A stretch of DNA of 64,000 nucleotides. Source: Pseudomonas campi (GTDB lineage Bacteria; Pseudomonadota; Gammaproteobacteria; Pseudomonadales; Pseudomonadaceae). Positions 45,223-54,900 of the stretch are shown here, in pieces. A model generated the notes under the pieces. The model was not told where the DNA came from. It ran no database searches and saw nothing but the letters and a program-made list of their open reading frames with translations. A program made the position numbers and the translations under genes. Position 1 is the first letter of the stretch. Each line of letters begins with the position of its first letter. Location of the stretch: NCBI RefSeq assembly GCF_013200955.2, contig NZ_CP053697.2, forward strand, positions 1,240,001 to 1,304,000, given 5' to 3'.

Positions 45223-47961
45223 GTGACTGACCTGTCCCGCTCGCCCAGCATCGCCTGTTTGCCTGTCAATCCTGGGGAAGGGCGTTTCTTTCGCCCGCCG
45301 TTGCCAGACGGGTACGTTCTGCGTCCACGTTTGTGTGAGCGGCTTGCCGAGGGTATGGCGGGGCGTTTGTTGCTGGTCTGTGCGCCGGCAGGCTTTGGTA
45401 AGAGCTCTCTGGCCATCGAGTTTTGCGAGCGCTTGCCGGAACAGTGGCAGAGCCTCTGGCTTGGCCTGAGTCGGCGCGACAGCGATCCCGGGCGTTTCCT
45501 GGAGCGTCTACTGGATGGCTTGCGCCAGTCGTTCCCGACCATCGGCGAGGAAGCGCTGGGCCTGTTGAAGATGCGCCAGAGGCATCAGCCGTTTGCCTTC
45601 GAAGAGCTGCTGGATGGGCTGCTCGATGAGTTGGGGCAACGCCTGGATCCTGCGGCCCCCCTCTTGCTGGTTCTGGACGATTACCACCTGGCCCAGGGCG
45701 CGGTGCTGGATCGTTGCCTGCAGTTTTTCCTCAATCACTTGCCGGCCGGAATGCTGCTGCTGGTTACCAGCCGCCAGCGTCCGGATTGGCACCTGGCACG
45801 CCTGCGCCTGTCACGGCTGCTGCTCGAGTTGCAGGAGCAGGATCTGCGTCTGACCACGGAGGAGACCCAAGAGCTGCTGGCCAGCCAAGGGGCAAGTCTC
45901 GATGGTGAGGCCTTGCACAATCTCTTGCAGCGCAGCGAGGGTTGGGTGGCTGGGCTGCGCCTGTGGCTGCTGACGGCGGATGAAGCGGGTGGCGACGAGT
46001 CGGTGCGGGACCTGCACGGCGCCCAGGGCCTGATCCGCGACTACTTGCTTGAAGAAGTGATTGAGCGCCAGCCCGCCGAGGTGCAGAGCTTCCTTTACGA
46101 TACGGCGTGCCTGGAGCGTTTCTGCGTCGAGCTGTGCGATGCGGTGCGTGAGAGTCATGACAGTGCGGCGATCCTGCAACACTTGCAGGCCAACCAGATA
46201 TTTCTGGTACCGCTTGATGAGCATGGGCGCTGGTTCCGTTATCACCACCTGTTTTCCGACTTGCTGCGCGCCAGTCCGGCTCTCGGTCTGTCGCTGCCGC
46301 TATCGAGCCTGCACCTGCGCGCCTGCCGCTGGTTCAGTGGGCAAGGCGTCCTCGATGAGGCGGTGGAGCAGGCCTTGCGCGCCGGTCAACCGGATGTGGC
46401 AGCCAGTCTGGTGCAGAACTTCTCCGAAGAGCATCTGCTGGCCGAGCAAAATGTGGCCATGCTGCTGCGCTGGAAGATGGACTTGCCCGATAGCCTGCTG
46501 AGCAGCACGCCGCGCCTGATCGTGTTGTACAGCTGGGCTCTGGCCTTGGCCTGTCAGCTGGATGCGGCGGAAGACCTGGTCAGCCAGCTTGCGCGTTTCC
46601 TGCCCGCCCCCACGGCGGTGGAGCAACAATCGCTGCTGGCCCAATGGCTGGCCGTAAGTGGCGTGATTGCCCGTGGTCGTGGTGATAGCACACGGGCCGA
46701 GGAATATTGCACGGCGGCCTTGGCGACCTTGCCGATACAGCGCTTCGGGCCGCGGCTTTTGTGCCTGTCGACCCTGGCAAATCTGGCGGTGGTCAGCGGT
46801 GATCTGTGGCGCGCCCGCGGTCTCAATCGGGAGGCCCTGGAATTGGCCCAGCGCCAGGGTAACCCGTTGTTCGAAGCCTTCTGTCACTACGATCGTGGCC
46901 GGGTACTCCAGGCGCGTGGCGAAGTGACTCGTGCGCTCGAAGAGGTGCGTCACGGTCTGCAATGCCTGCGCGAGCTACCCGCGCAGCGCTTGTATGCCGT
47001 GCGGGCGCGGCTGACCTTGTATGAAGGCTTCATGCTGGCATTGCGTCTGCAACCCGAAGAGGCGAAGAGTCGCTTGCTGGCCGGCGTGGCCGAAGCCCGT
47101 GGTTGTCGGGACATCAGCCTGTTGATCGGCTATTGCATCCTGGCCAGCCAGGAAGGGCGCTCGGGGCGTTTCGCCGAGGCCTTTGCCTATCTCGCCGAGG
47201 CCGAGCGGCTGATGCATATCTGGGATGTTCCGCCGGTTTACTACCTGGCGATGATCACCCTTAGCAAGTGTGAGTTGTGGCTGACCCAGGGGCAGGTCGA
47301 GTTGGCCAATGCCTGGTTGATGCGTCTGGCGGATACCTACAGCGGCGAGCAGGCTGCGACGGCGCCGGAGTTTCATCCACAGCTGTCCCTGCACATCGAA
47401 ATCCACCGTGCTGCGCTGGAGCGTCGTCAGGGCCAGGTGGAGGCTGCCGAGCGTCGGCTGCGGGCTCTGGTCATAAGAGCGCAGAGCTGCGGCGGGCAGT
47501 TGCTCGGCACGTTTGCCCATGTCCAGTTGACCCTGCTGTTGTGCTCCACCGGCCGCGAGCGGGAAGCCCAGCAGCAGTTGCTGAGTTGCCTGGAGGCTGC
47601 TGCCGGTGGCTGCCTGTTACCCTTTCACGAATTGCTAGCCCATCAGCCGGGGTGGCTGCGCGAGCAGTTGCAGACGGCGCCGCATACCGCCCTGACCGAG
47701 GCCTTGCAGCTGCATTTGCCGGAAAGTGCGGAGGTGGGGCAGAGCTTCGCTTCTCTGGGCGTGGCAGAGAGCCTGAGTACTCGCGAGCTGGCGGTTCTGC
47801 GCCTGATTGCGCTGGGCTGCTCGAATCAGGAAATCAGCGAGCGTCTGTTCATCTCGCTGCATACCGTGAAGACCCATGCCCGCCACATCAACAGCAAGCT
47901 GGGGGTGGAGCGGCGCACCCAGGCCGTGGCGCGAGCCAAGAGCCTGGGGCTGCTGCGTTAG
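45223..47961 (+). CDS. LuxR-type ATP-dependent regulator (MalT/AlkS-like, LAL)
   Basis: A 912-residue STAND ATPase regulator. Walker A APAGFGKSS is at 54-62, Walker B-like LLLVLDDYHLA near 150, then a winged-helix region, a long TPR-like sensor repeat section (about 400-830) and a C-terminal LuxR HTH (STRELAVLRLIALGCSNQEISERLFISLHTVKTHA region, 848-905). Start GTG at 45223; no in-frame ATG upstream. Likely activator of the adjacent lipid genes, by position and by similarity to AlkS, the alkane regulator (inference). Its TAG stop lies in a palindromic repeat. Confidence 0.9.
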   Translation: MTDLSRSPSIACLPVNPGEGRFFRPPLPDGYVLRPRLCERLAEGMAGRLLLVCAPAGFGKSSLAIEFCERLPEQWQSLWLGLSRRDSDPGRFLERLLDGLRQSFPTIGEEALGLLKMRQRHQPFAFEELLDGLLDELGQRLDPAAPLLLVLDDYHLAQGAVLDRCLQFFLNHLPAGMLLLVTSRQRPDWHLARLRLSRLLLELQEQDLRLTTEETQELLASQGASLDGEALHNLLQRSEGWVAGLRLWLLTADEAGGDESVRDLHGAQGLIRDYLLEEVIERQPAEVQSFLYDTACLERFCVELCDAVRESHDSAAILQHLQANQIFLVPLDEHGRWFRYHHLFSDLLRASPALGLSLPLSSLHLRACRWFSGQGVLDEAVEQALRAGQPDVAASLVQNFSEEHLLAEQNVAMLLRWKMDLPDSLLSSTPRLIVLYSWALALACQLDAAEDLVSQLARFLPAPTAVEQQSLLAQWLAVSGVIARGRGDSTRAEEYCTAALATLPIQRFGPRLLCLSTLANLAVVSGDLWRARGLNREALELAQRQGNPLFEAFCHYDRGRVLQARGEVTRALEEVRHGLQCLRELPAQRLYAVRARLTLYEGFMLALRLQPEEAKSRLLAGVAEARGCRDISLLIGYCILASQEGRSGRFAEAFAYLAEAERLMHIWDVPPVYYLAMITLSKCELWLTQGQVELANAWLMRLADTYSGEQAATAPEFHPQLSLHIEIHRAALERRQGQVEAAERRLRALVIRAQSCGGQLLGTFAHVQLTLLLCSTGREREAQQQLLSCLEAAAGGCLLPFHELLAHQPGWLREQLQTAPHTALTEALQLHLPESAEVGQSFASLGVAESLSTRELAVLRLIALGCSNQEISERLFISLHTVKTHARHINSKLGVERRTQAVARAKSLGLLR

Positions 47962-48011
47962 GGACTGTTTCCGTTTCGTGCGGGCTCGCAAACGAAGCGG
48001 GAGCAGACCCT
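47960..48011. repeat. AGGGACTG/CAGACCCT palindrome between convergent stops
   Basis: A 52-base imperfect palindrome, left arm 47960-47979, right arm 47992-48011. The TAG of the regulator gene (47959-47961) overlaps its left end and the TAG of the convergent gene (48010-48012, minus strand) overlaps its right end. Same family as the terminal repeats of the 48873-49139 element. Confidence 0.75.
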
Positions 48012-48843
48012 AAGCGGCTTCAACCACAGCGTCGAATTCGCGGCGGTACTGCAGAATTACCTGCATGTTGTCGTGCTGCCAGGGGTGGAAGTCGCGCTTG
48101 TAGAAGTCCAGGTAGGTGCGCACCAGCGGACGCAGGATGCCCCGACTTCCCCACAGCCAGCCCAGTCCATCGCGCCATACCCGCCAGTTCCACAGCAGCC
48201 CGTCGCGCTTGAGCATGTGCACCAGGCCCTTGAAGGTATCCAGGGTGAAATACAACGTGCTGTGCAGCATGGCCCGCCGCCGCAGCCAGACGCTGCCGCA
48301 GACCTGTTGGTAGAGATCGAAGGCGACCGCCTTGTGTTCGCTTTCTTCCAGCGCATGCCAACGCCACAGTTTGGCCATGTTCGGCTCGGCTCCGGCCAGC
48401 CAATTCGGGTTCTGCAGGATGGCGTCGGCCATGATCGCGGTGAAGTGCTCCACGGCCACGGTGGAAGCCAGGTGCACCTTGGGCGGCAGATGCTTGCGTA
48501 CAAAGGCCAGGCGGCGCTTCAGGCGATGTTCCAGGTAGTCGAGGTCGTAGCCGCAGTGGCGCAAGGCTTCGCTATAGCGATCATGCTCACGGCTGTGGTG
48601 TGCCTCCTGGCCGATAAATCCACTGATCTGCTTCTGCAGGTGCGGATCCGTGGCCTGGTCGCGGTAATGCCGCACCGAGTCGATGAAGAAGCGCTCGCCA
48701 TCCGGGAACAGCAGCGACATGGCATCGAAGAAGTGGCTCTTGAAGGCATTGTCGCCGTGCCAGTGGCGCACCCAGGGGTGGGGCAGGGTAAAGCCGGGCT
48801 GGCGTGCCTTGATCAGCAGGTCTGGCGGTGTCGGGCTGGGCAT
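48010..48843 (-). CDS. Predicted metal-dependent hydrolase (PF10118)
   Basis: A 277-residue cytosolic protein of the PF10118 family. Carboxylate and histidine clusters resemble a ferritin-like di-metal site: GQEAHHSREH near residue 80, VEHFTAIMADAIL near 125 and ALEESEHKAVAFD near 170. Together they give E...ExxH-type ligands. The reaction is unknown; the name hydrolase is historical and an oxidase or hydroxylase is equally possible. Palindromic repeats flank it on both sides. It forms part of the lipid locus by conserved neighbourhood (from memory of P. putida). Confidence 0.82.
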   Translation of the reverse strand: MPSPTPPDLLIKARQPGFTLPHPWVRHWHGDNAFKSHFFDAMSLLFPDGERFFIDSVRHYRDQATDPHLQKQISGFIGQEAHHSREHDRYSEALRHCGYDLDYLEHRLKRRLAFVRKHLPPKVHLASTVAVEHFTAIMADAILQNPNWLAGAEPNMAKLWRWHALEESEHKAVAFDLYQQVCGSVWLRRRAMLHSTLYFTLDTFKGLVHMLKRDGLLWNWRVWRDGLGWLWGSRGILRPLVRTYLDFYKRDFHPWQHDNMQVILQYRREFDAVVEAA

Positions 48844-48872
48844 GGCGCCTCCCCTTTAATTGTTATGGTTAC

Positions 48873-49139
48873 AGGGTCTGTTGCCGTTTCGTTCGTGGTC
48901 GCGACGGAGCCCGTTTTTGCGCGGAGCTAGGCGCGAGACGCGAAGTTTGGTGGTCCAAATGAGTCGTCGAGTAACGACGTTCCGCGCAAAAACGGGCCCG
49001 TCCCTTCGGGTTGCGCGAAAAATCGCGCCATGCGTTGTTGCGGGACTTGCCAAGGGATGACCATTGCCTGCGTCCCGCGCCTAGTCTGGCGCGATTTTTC
49101 GCAGCAACGCGGCTCGCGAACGAAACGGCAACAGACCCT
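48873..49139. repeat. 267-bp palindromic element with perfect 23-bp terminal inverted repeats
   Basis: Ends AGGGTCTGTTGCCGTTTCGT... (48873-48895) and its exact complement (49117-49139). Two more hairpins lie inside: CCCGTTTTTGCGCGGA (48910-48925) with 48981-48996, and TTGCGCGAAAAATCGCGCCA (49011-49030) with 49087-49107. A further pair, CTAGGCGC near 48927 and GCGCCTAG near 49077, spans these. There is no coding sequence. It fills most of the 387-base gap 48844-49230. It looks like a MITE or nested REP-like insertion. Confidence 0.88.
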
Positions 49140-49230
49140 TGGACTATGGGCTTGTCGGCTTTTAACGGGCAAGGTTATCTTCTGCCATTATTCGGGTCAT
49201 TTCCGGCCACTGCTGATAGGCGGCAGACTG

Positions 49231-50259
49231 ATGAAGAAGCTGCTTACGCTGAACTCCCAGCTGGTCCCGCTGGCTTACGCACAAGCCCTGATCGAGCTTG
49301 CCGGGGAGCTGGGCGTGCCGCGTGATCAGCTCTTGCTGGCCGCCGGCATCGCCCCGCAGGTCCTGCAGAATCCAGCTGGCAGGCTGTCTTTTCTCGACTT
49401 CCGCCAGTTGGCCAACGCCGCGTTGCTCGCCGCGGATGATCCGGCCCTGGGGCTGCTGCTGGGGCAGCGCCTGAATGCATCGGCTCATGGCATCCTCGGC
49501 TATGCACTGCTCTCCAGTGCCACTCTGGAGAAGGCCCTGCACTTTGCGCTCAAGTATTACCGCGTCCTCGGGCTGAGCTTCGATCTGGAACTGATCGAAC
49601 ATTCCGACCGTCTGGAGTTGCGGGCCAGCGAGTCGATTCCGCTCGGGGCACTGAGCCGTTTTGCCGCCGAAGGTCTGTTTGCCAGTCTCTACAGCATCGC
49701 CCAGTTCCTCCTCGGCGAGACACCGCAAGGCGTGGCGGTCGGTTTTGTCTATCCGGCTCCCACCTATGCTGAGCGTTACCGCGATGTTTTCGCTACGGCA
49801 GTGGCGTTCGAGCAGCCTTGGCACTGGTTCAGTCTGCCGCGCGCCTATCTGGATCGACCGATGGCCCTGGCCAATCCGGCGACCATGCAGATGTGTGAGC
49901 AGCAATGCGAGGCCCTGCTGGCGACTCTCGATATCCAGGATGGTTTGCTCAGTCGGGTGCGTCGTCTGCTGCTGGCGCGCCCAGGCGAGTTTCCCGATCT
50001 GGATAGCGCCGCGCGGGCTCTGCATATCAGTGGTCGCAGCCTGCGGCGTCATCTGGCAGGTTCCGGTACCAGTTACCAGCAGATTCTCGATGAGGTGCGC
50101 AAGCGCCTGGCCTTGCAGTACCTGGGTACCACCCACCTGCCGCTCTATGAAATCGCCGCCTTGCTGGGTTTCAGCGACCCCTCCAATTTCCGCCGCGCCT
50201 TCCGCAAATGGACGGGGCGGCAGCCGAACGATTATCGTGCCGGCCCTGATCACCGATGA
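49231..50259 (+). CDS. AraC family transcriptional regulator
   Basis: A 342-residue regulator: N-terminal arabinose-binding-like domain of the PF12625 type (LVPLAYAQALIELAGELGV and SAHGILGYALLSSATLEKAL) and a C-terminal double HTH (FPDLDSAARALHISGRSLRRHL and YEIAALLGFSDPSNFRRAFRKWTGRQPNDYR). Members of this type control catabolic and lipid genes in Pseudomonas. The start at 49231 opens the conserved domain. It is followed 10 bases later by a metallo-beta-lactamase-fold gene that may be its target or partner. Confidence 0.9.
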   Translation: MKKLLTLNSQLVPLAYAQALIELAGELGVPRDQLLLAAGIAPQVLQNPAGRLSFLDFRQLANAALLAADDPALGLLLGQRLNASAHGILGYALLSSATLEKALHFALKYYRVLGLSFDLELIEHSDRLELRASESIPLGALSRFAAEGLFASLYSIAQFLLGETPQGVAVGFVYPAPTYAERYRDVFATAVAFEQPWHWFSLPRAYLDRPMALANPATMQMCEQQCEALLATLDIQDGLLSRVRRLLLARPGEFPDLDSAARALHISGRSLRRHLAGSGTSYQQILDEVRKRLALQYLGTTHLPLYEIAALLGFSDPSNFRRAFRKWTGRQPNDYRAGPDHR

Positions 50260-50269
50260 GGATTGCCAG

Positions 50270-50917
50270 ATGAGTACCAGCCCCCAGCCCAAGCTGATTC
50301 GCGAAACCTTCCCGGTCGGGCCTTTGCAGTGCAACTGCACCATCATTGGCGACCCGCTTACCAAGAAGGCCATCGTGGTCGATCCGGGCGGCAATCCCGA
50401 GTTGATCATGGCGCGCCTGGAGGCCCATGGCCTGCAAGTGGTGAGCATCATTCACACCCACGCCCACCTCGATCACTTCCTCGCTTCGGGGCAGATGAAG
50501 GAGAAGACTGGCGCCACCCTGCATCTGCACAAGGAGGATCAGTTCCTCTGGGACAACCTGGAGATGCAGTGCCGCATGTTCGGTGTGCCCTACACGCCGG
50601 TGCCGGCCCCGGACCAGTGGCTGGCCGATGATGAGGAGCTGGCCTGCGGCTGCGGCGTGGCTCTGCACACGCCCGGGCATACGCCAGGTTCGATGAGCTT
50701 CTGGTTCCCCCAGGACAAGTTGCTGATCGCCGGCGACACCCTGTTCCGCCGCGGTATCGGGCGTACCGACCTGTGGGGCGGTGACTACGCCACCATCGAG
50801 CGCTCGATCAAGCAGCGCCTGTACAGCCTGGACGAGGAAGCCACCGTGGTAACCGGGCATGGCCCAGACACGCGTCTGGGCGAGGAGATGCGCGAGAATC
50901 CATTTATTCGTGCCTGA
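50270..50917 (+). CDS. Metallo-beta-lactamase fold hydrolase (glyoxalase II-like)
   Basis: A 215-residue cytosolic enzyme. Zinc-binding motif HTHAHLDH near residue 63, then PGHTPGS, AGDTLFRRGIGRTDL with the bridging Asp, and TGHGPDT, all intact for a two-metal site. The short length without the glyoxalase II C-terminal helical domain suggests a thioester or persulfide hydrolase rather than classical GloB. Close spacing to the araC-type gene indicates co-transcription. Confidence 0.9.
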   Translation: MSTSPQPKLIRETFPVGPLQCNCTIIGDPLTKKAIVVDPGGNPELIMARLEAHGLQVVSIIHTHAHLDHFLASGQMKEKTGATLHLHKEDQFLWDNLEMQCRMFGVPYTPVPAPDQWLADDEELACGCGVALHTPGHTPGSMSFWFPQDKLLIAGDTLFRRGIGRTDLWGGDYATIERSIKQRLYSLDEEATVVTGHGPDTRLGEEMRENPFIRA

Positions 50918-51040
50918 GGCCTGGCGCACTGGTTGTGGTCGAATGTGACGTGCATCTGTAGCGAGGGAATCTTCTGCCCGGCCAGTGCTCTAAACTGCAC
51001 CTGTTTTTCTGTACGCAAGACTGTATCAGGAGCTTCAAGC

Positions 51041-51727
51041 ATGTTTACCCCTTCACGCCTCGTCCTCGCCGCTACCCTGGCTGCCTTGATGACCGGCTGT
51101 GCCTCGCAAAATCCCTACGACAACCAAAGCTCCCAGCAAAACTCTGGCGGCATGAGCAAGACGGCCAAATACGGTGGCCTCGGCGCCCTGGCCGGTGCGG
51201 TCGCCGGTGCGGCGATCAACCATGACAACCGTGGCAAGGGGGCGCTGATCGGTGCCGCGGTTGCCGGTGCCGCCGGTGCCGGTTACGGCTACTACGCCGA
51301 CAAGCAGGAAGCCGAACTGCGCCGCAGCATGGAAGGCACCGGGGTGCAGGTCGAACGCCAGGGCGACAACATCCAGCTGATCATGCCGGGCAACATCACC
51401 TTCGCCACCGATTCGGCGGATATCGCCAGCAATTTCTACAACCCGCTGAACAACCTGGCCAATTCGTTCCGCCAGTACGACCAGAACAGCATCGAAATCA
51501 TCGGCCATACCGACAGCACCGGCAGCCATGCCTACAACATGAGCTTGTCCCAGCGCCGCGCCCAGAGCGTGGCTAACTACCTGCTGGCGCAAGGCGTCAA
51601 TGCCGGCCGGGTGAGTACCCGTGGCGCCGGCCCGGATCAACCGATTGCCAGCAATGCCAGCGAACAGGGGCGCTCGCAGAACCGCCGGGTGGAGATCAAC
51701 CTGCGCCCCTTGCCCGGCCAGCAATAA
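51041..51727 (+). CDS. OmpA-family lipoprotein with glycine-zipper domain
   Basis: A 228-residue outer-membrane lipoprotein. Lipobox LMTGC gives a Cys near residue 19; residues about 40-85 form a Gly-zipper repeat (GGLGALAGAVAGAAI, GALIGAAVAGAAGAG); the C-terminal OmpA domain has ITFATDSADI, EIIGHTDSTGS and LSQRRAQSVANYLLAQGV for peptidoglycan binding, ending NRRVEINL. YiaD-like proteins are the closest family. Single gene with its own terminator. Confidence 0.93.
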   Translation: MFTPSRLVLAATLAALMTGCASQNPYDNQSSQQNSGGMSKTAKYGGLGALAGAVAGAAINHDNRGKGALIGAAVAGAAGAGYGYYADKQEAELRRSMEGTGVQVERQGDNIQLIMPGNITFATDSADIASNFYNPLNNLANSFRQYDQNSIEIIGHTDSTGSHAYNMSLSQRRAQSVANYLLAQGVNAGRVSTRGAGPDQPIASNASEQGRSQNRRVEINLRPLPGQQ

Positions 51728-51744
51728 CTACAGCTGCTGTACAA

Positions 51745-51771
51745 GAGGCCCCGATCACCGGGGCCTTTTTG
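51745..51771 (+). terminator. Rho-independent terminator after the OmpA-like gene
   Basis: AGGCCCC-GATCACC-GGGGCCTTTTTG hairpin with T5 tail, 17 bases after the stop. Confidence 0.9.
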
Positions 51772-51910
51772 CATTCTGTGTGCCGTCCGTCGCACGATTC
51801 GACGCTCTTAAATTCCTGACTAGACTGCTCAACATATGCTCCGCAGTCCGCGTTCCTGATAGGCGCGCCTCCTTCGATTGCTGCGCATCGATCAAGGATC
51901 AGGAGAGCTC

Positions 51911-54900
51911 ATGGACGACACCGCCCCGGCTATTTCACCGCGTAAACCCTGGATTCCTCTGCTGGTCACCGTGTTGCTGTTGGCCGGCCTGAGTGTCCTG
52001 GTGACCTGGCAGTGGCTGGTGCTGGGAGCCAGCAACCGCGACGAGCAGGACGCCCGCTTTGCCCTGGCCGTGGATGGCATCGAGCAAAGCGTGCGCGAGC
52101 GCATGCTGGCCTACGAAATGGTCCTGCGTGGCATGTCCGGGTTGATGGCCGGCAGTAGCGACGTGTCCCATGAAGAGTGGCAGCGTGCGGCGGACCAGTT
52201 GCAGTTGCAGGAGCGCTACCCCGGCATCCAGGCCCTGAGTTGGGGTCGTTACCTGCGTAACAGTGAACTGGAAGCCTTCGTGCAGCGCGAGCGTGGCAAC
52301 GGCCGGCCGGAGTTCCAGGCCTATCCCCCTGGGCCGCGTGATGAGTACCTGATCGTCGACTTCATCAACCCGCTGGACTGGCGCAACCGTCGTGCCCTGG
52401 GCTTCGACATGTACAGCGAGGCGACCCGCCGACAAGCCATCAGTCAGGCCCGCGACAGTGGTGAAGCGGTGCTGACTGGGCCGCTCAAGCTCAGGCAGGA
52501 AATCGAACAGGATGTGCAGGCCGGAGCACTCTTGTATCTGCCGGTGTATCGCCAGAATGCGCCGCAGACCAATATCGATGAGCGGCGCGCTGCGGTGCTT
52601 GGCATGGTCGCTGGAGTCTTCCGCATGGGTGACCTGATGCACGGCATCCTCGGCAGCAGCAGCGAGCTGTTCTGGGTCGAGCTGCGCGACAGCCAGGATG
52701 CCGCCAACCCGCTGCTCAAGGCAGTCTCGACAGACGCCCATCGACCCCGTTTCGAAACCCAGCGCACGCTGAACATCTACGGCCGTACCTGGCAGCTCAA
52801 GGTCAGCAGCACCCCCCAATACGAGCAGACACTGCACAACAGCAGCCTGAGTATCGGCCTGGGCAGCGGCTTGCTGGCCGCGCTGTTGCTGTCCTTGCTG
52901 ATTGGCGGTTACCTGTTCCTGCGCGAACGGGCGCTGACCAACAACGAACGTCTCAATCAGGGCGTGCGTGAGCGCGAAGAGCGTTTTCGCCTGGTGATCG
53001 AGGCATCGCCTAACGCCATCGTGCTGGTCGACAGTCATGGCCGGGTCGCCATGATCAATCGGCAGACCGAACTGATGTTCGGCTATGGCCGCGAAGAGAT
53101 CCTCGGCCAGCCGGTGGAAAAGCTCCTGCCAGAGTCCATTCGCAAGGCCCATGTCGGCATGCGCGAGAACTTCCAGGCAGCGCCGGAACCTCGGCGCATG
53201 GGCGGCAGCCGCGAGCTGTTCGGTCAGCACCGCGAGGGTCGACAGATTCCCCTGGAAGTGGGCCTGTCACCGATCCGCGCGGGTAATGAGGTGCTGGTGC
53301 AGGCGGTGATTATCGACATCAGCGAGCGCAAGGCCGCCGAGGAGCGCTTCCGCCTGGTGGTCGAGGCCTCACCCAACGCCATCGTGCTGGTCGATGGCCA
53401 TGGCCTGGTGGCCATGGTCAATCGTCAGACCGAACAGATGTTTGGCTACTCGCGTGATGAGTTGCTCGGTCAGCCGGTCGAGCAGTTGCTGCCCGAGTCT
53501 CTGCGCAAGATGCACCCACACCTGCGTGAAAGTTTTACCAACGATCCATCGCCACGGCGCATGGGCGGCAACCGCGAGCTGTTCGGTCAGCACCGCGATG
53601 GTCACCTGATTCCCCTGGAAGTCGGCCTCTCGCCGCTGCGCAGCGGCACCGATGTGCTGGTGCAGGCGGTGATCATCGACATCAGCGAGCGCAAGGCCGC
53701 CGAGCAGCGCCTGCGTGAGCAGGCCGAGCAGCTGGCGCTGGCCAACCGCTACAAGTCCGAATTCCTCGCCAACATGTCCCATGAGTTGCGTACCCCGCTG
53801 AACAGCATCCTGATCCTCAGCGAGCAGCTGAAGCAGAACATGGCGGGCAACCTCACGGAGAAACAGGTCAAGCATGCCGACATCGTCTACCGGGCCGGCA
53901 ACGACCTGCTGCAGCTGATCAACGATGTACTCGATCTGGCCAAGATCGAGGCCGGTCGGGTCCAGCTCAAGCTCGAGCCGCTGAATGTTCACGACATGCT
54001 AGTGGAGCTGGACTCCAGTCTGCGGCCGATGGCCGAGCTCAAGGGCCTGCGTCTGCTCAACAGCATGGAGCCTGGGGTGCCGCGGGTGATTCATACCGAC
54101 CGCGGGCGCCTGCATCAGATCCTGCGCAACCTGCTGTCCAATGCGCTCAAATTCACCGAGGCAGGCGAGGTGGAACTGTCCATCAGCCGCTCGCCAACGC
54201 CGCTGGATGATGAGCGCGAAACCCTGCAAATCGTCGTGCGCGATACCGGCATCGGCATCGCCCCGGAGCAGCATGAGCGGATCTTCCAGGCCTTCCAGCA
54301 GATCGACGGTTCGACCAGTCGGCGCTTCGGTGGCACTGGCCTGGGCCTGGCGATTACCCGGCAGCTGGTCGAAGTGCTGGATGGCAAGATCAGCCTGGAG
54401 AGCGTGCCCGGGCAAGGTTCGCGCTTCATCGTGCAGCTGCCGGTGGTGGCCCTGACCCAGGTCGAACCGGACCAGCCCCTGAGCAGCGCGCCCGTGCGCA
54501 GTGGTCAGGGACCAGCGCTGCTGATCATCGAGGACGACCTCAATTTCTCCGCGGTGATTGCCGAAGAGGCCCAGGTCCATGGTTTTTCCAGCGTGCTCTG
54601 CCGCAGTGGCAAACAGGCGATCAACCTGCTGCAGAGCGAGCGTTTTGTCGCCGTAGTACTCGACATCCTCCTGCCGGATATCAGTGGCTGGCAGATCTAC
54701 CGGCGCCTGCGCAGCCTGGCGCAGTACCGCGACATACCGGTGCACATCATCTCCTGTGTGCCACAGCCCCAGGACTGGCACGAGGATGGCACGCGCTATC
54801 TGGTCAAGCCCATCGGGCGCAATGACCTCGAGCAGGTCTTCGTCGGGCTCGCCGGCCTTGGTCAGACTCTACGCCCACTGTTGTTGGTGGAAGATGTCGA

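Noticed and set aside
48873..49139. Insertion sequence with a transposase
   Set aside because: Only 267 bases, no open frame for a transposase; treated as a non-autonomous palindromic element.
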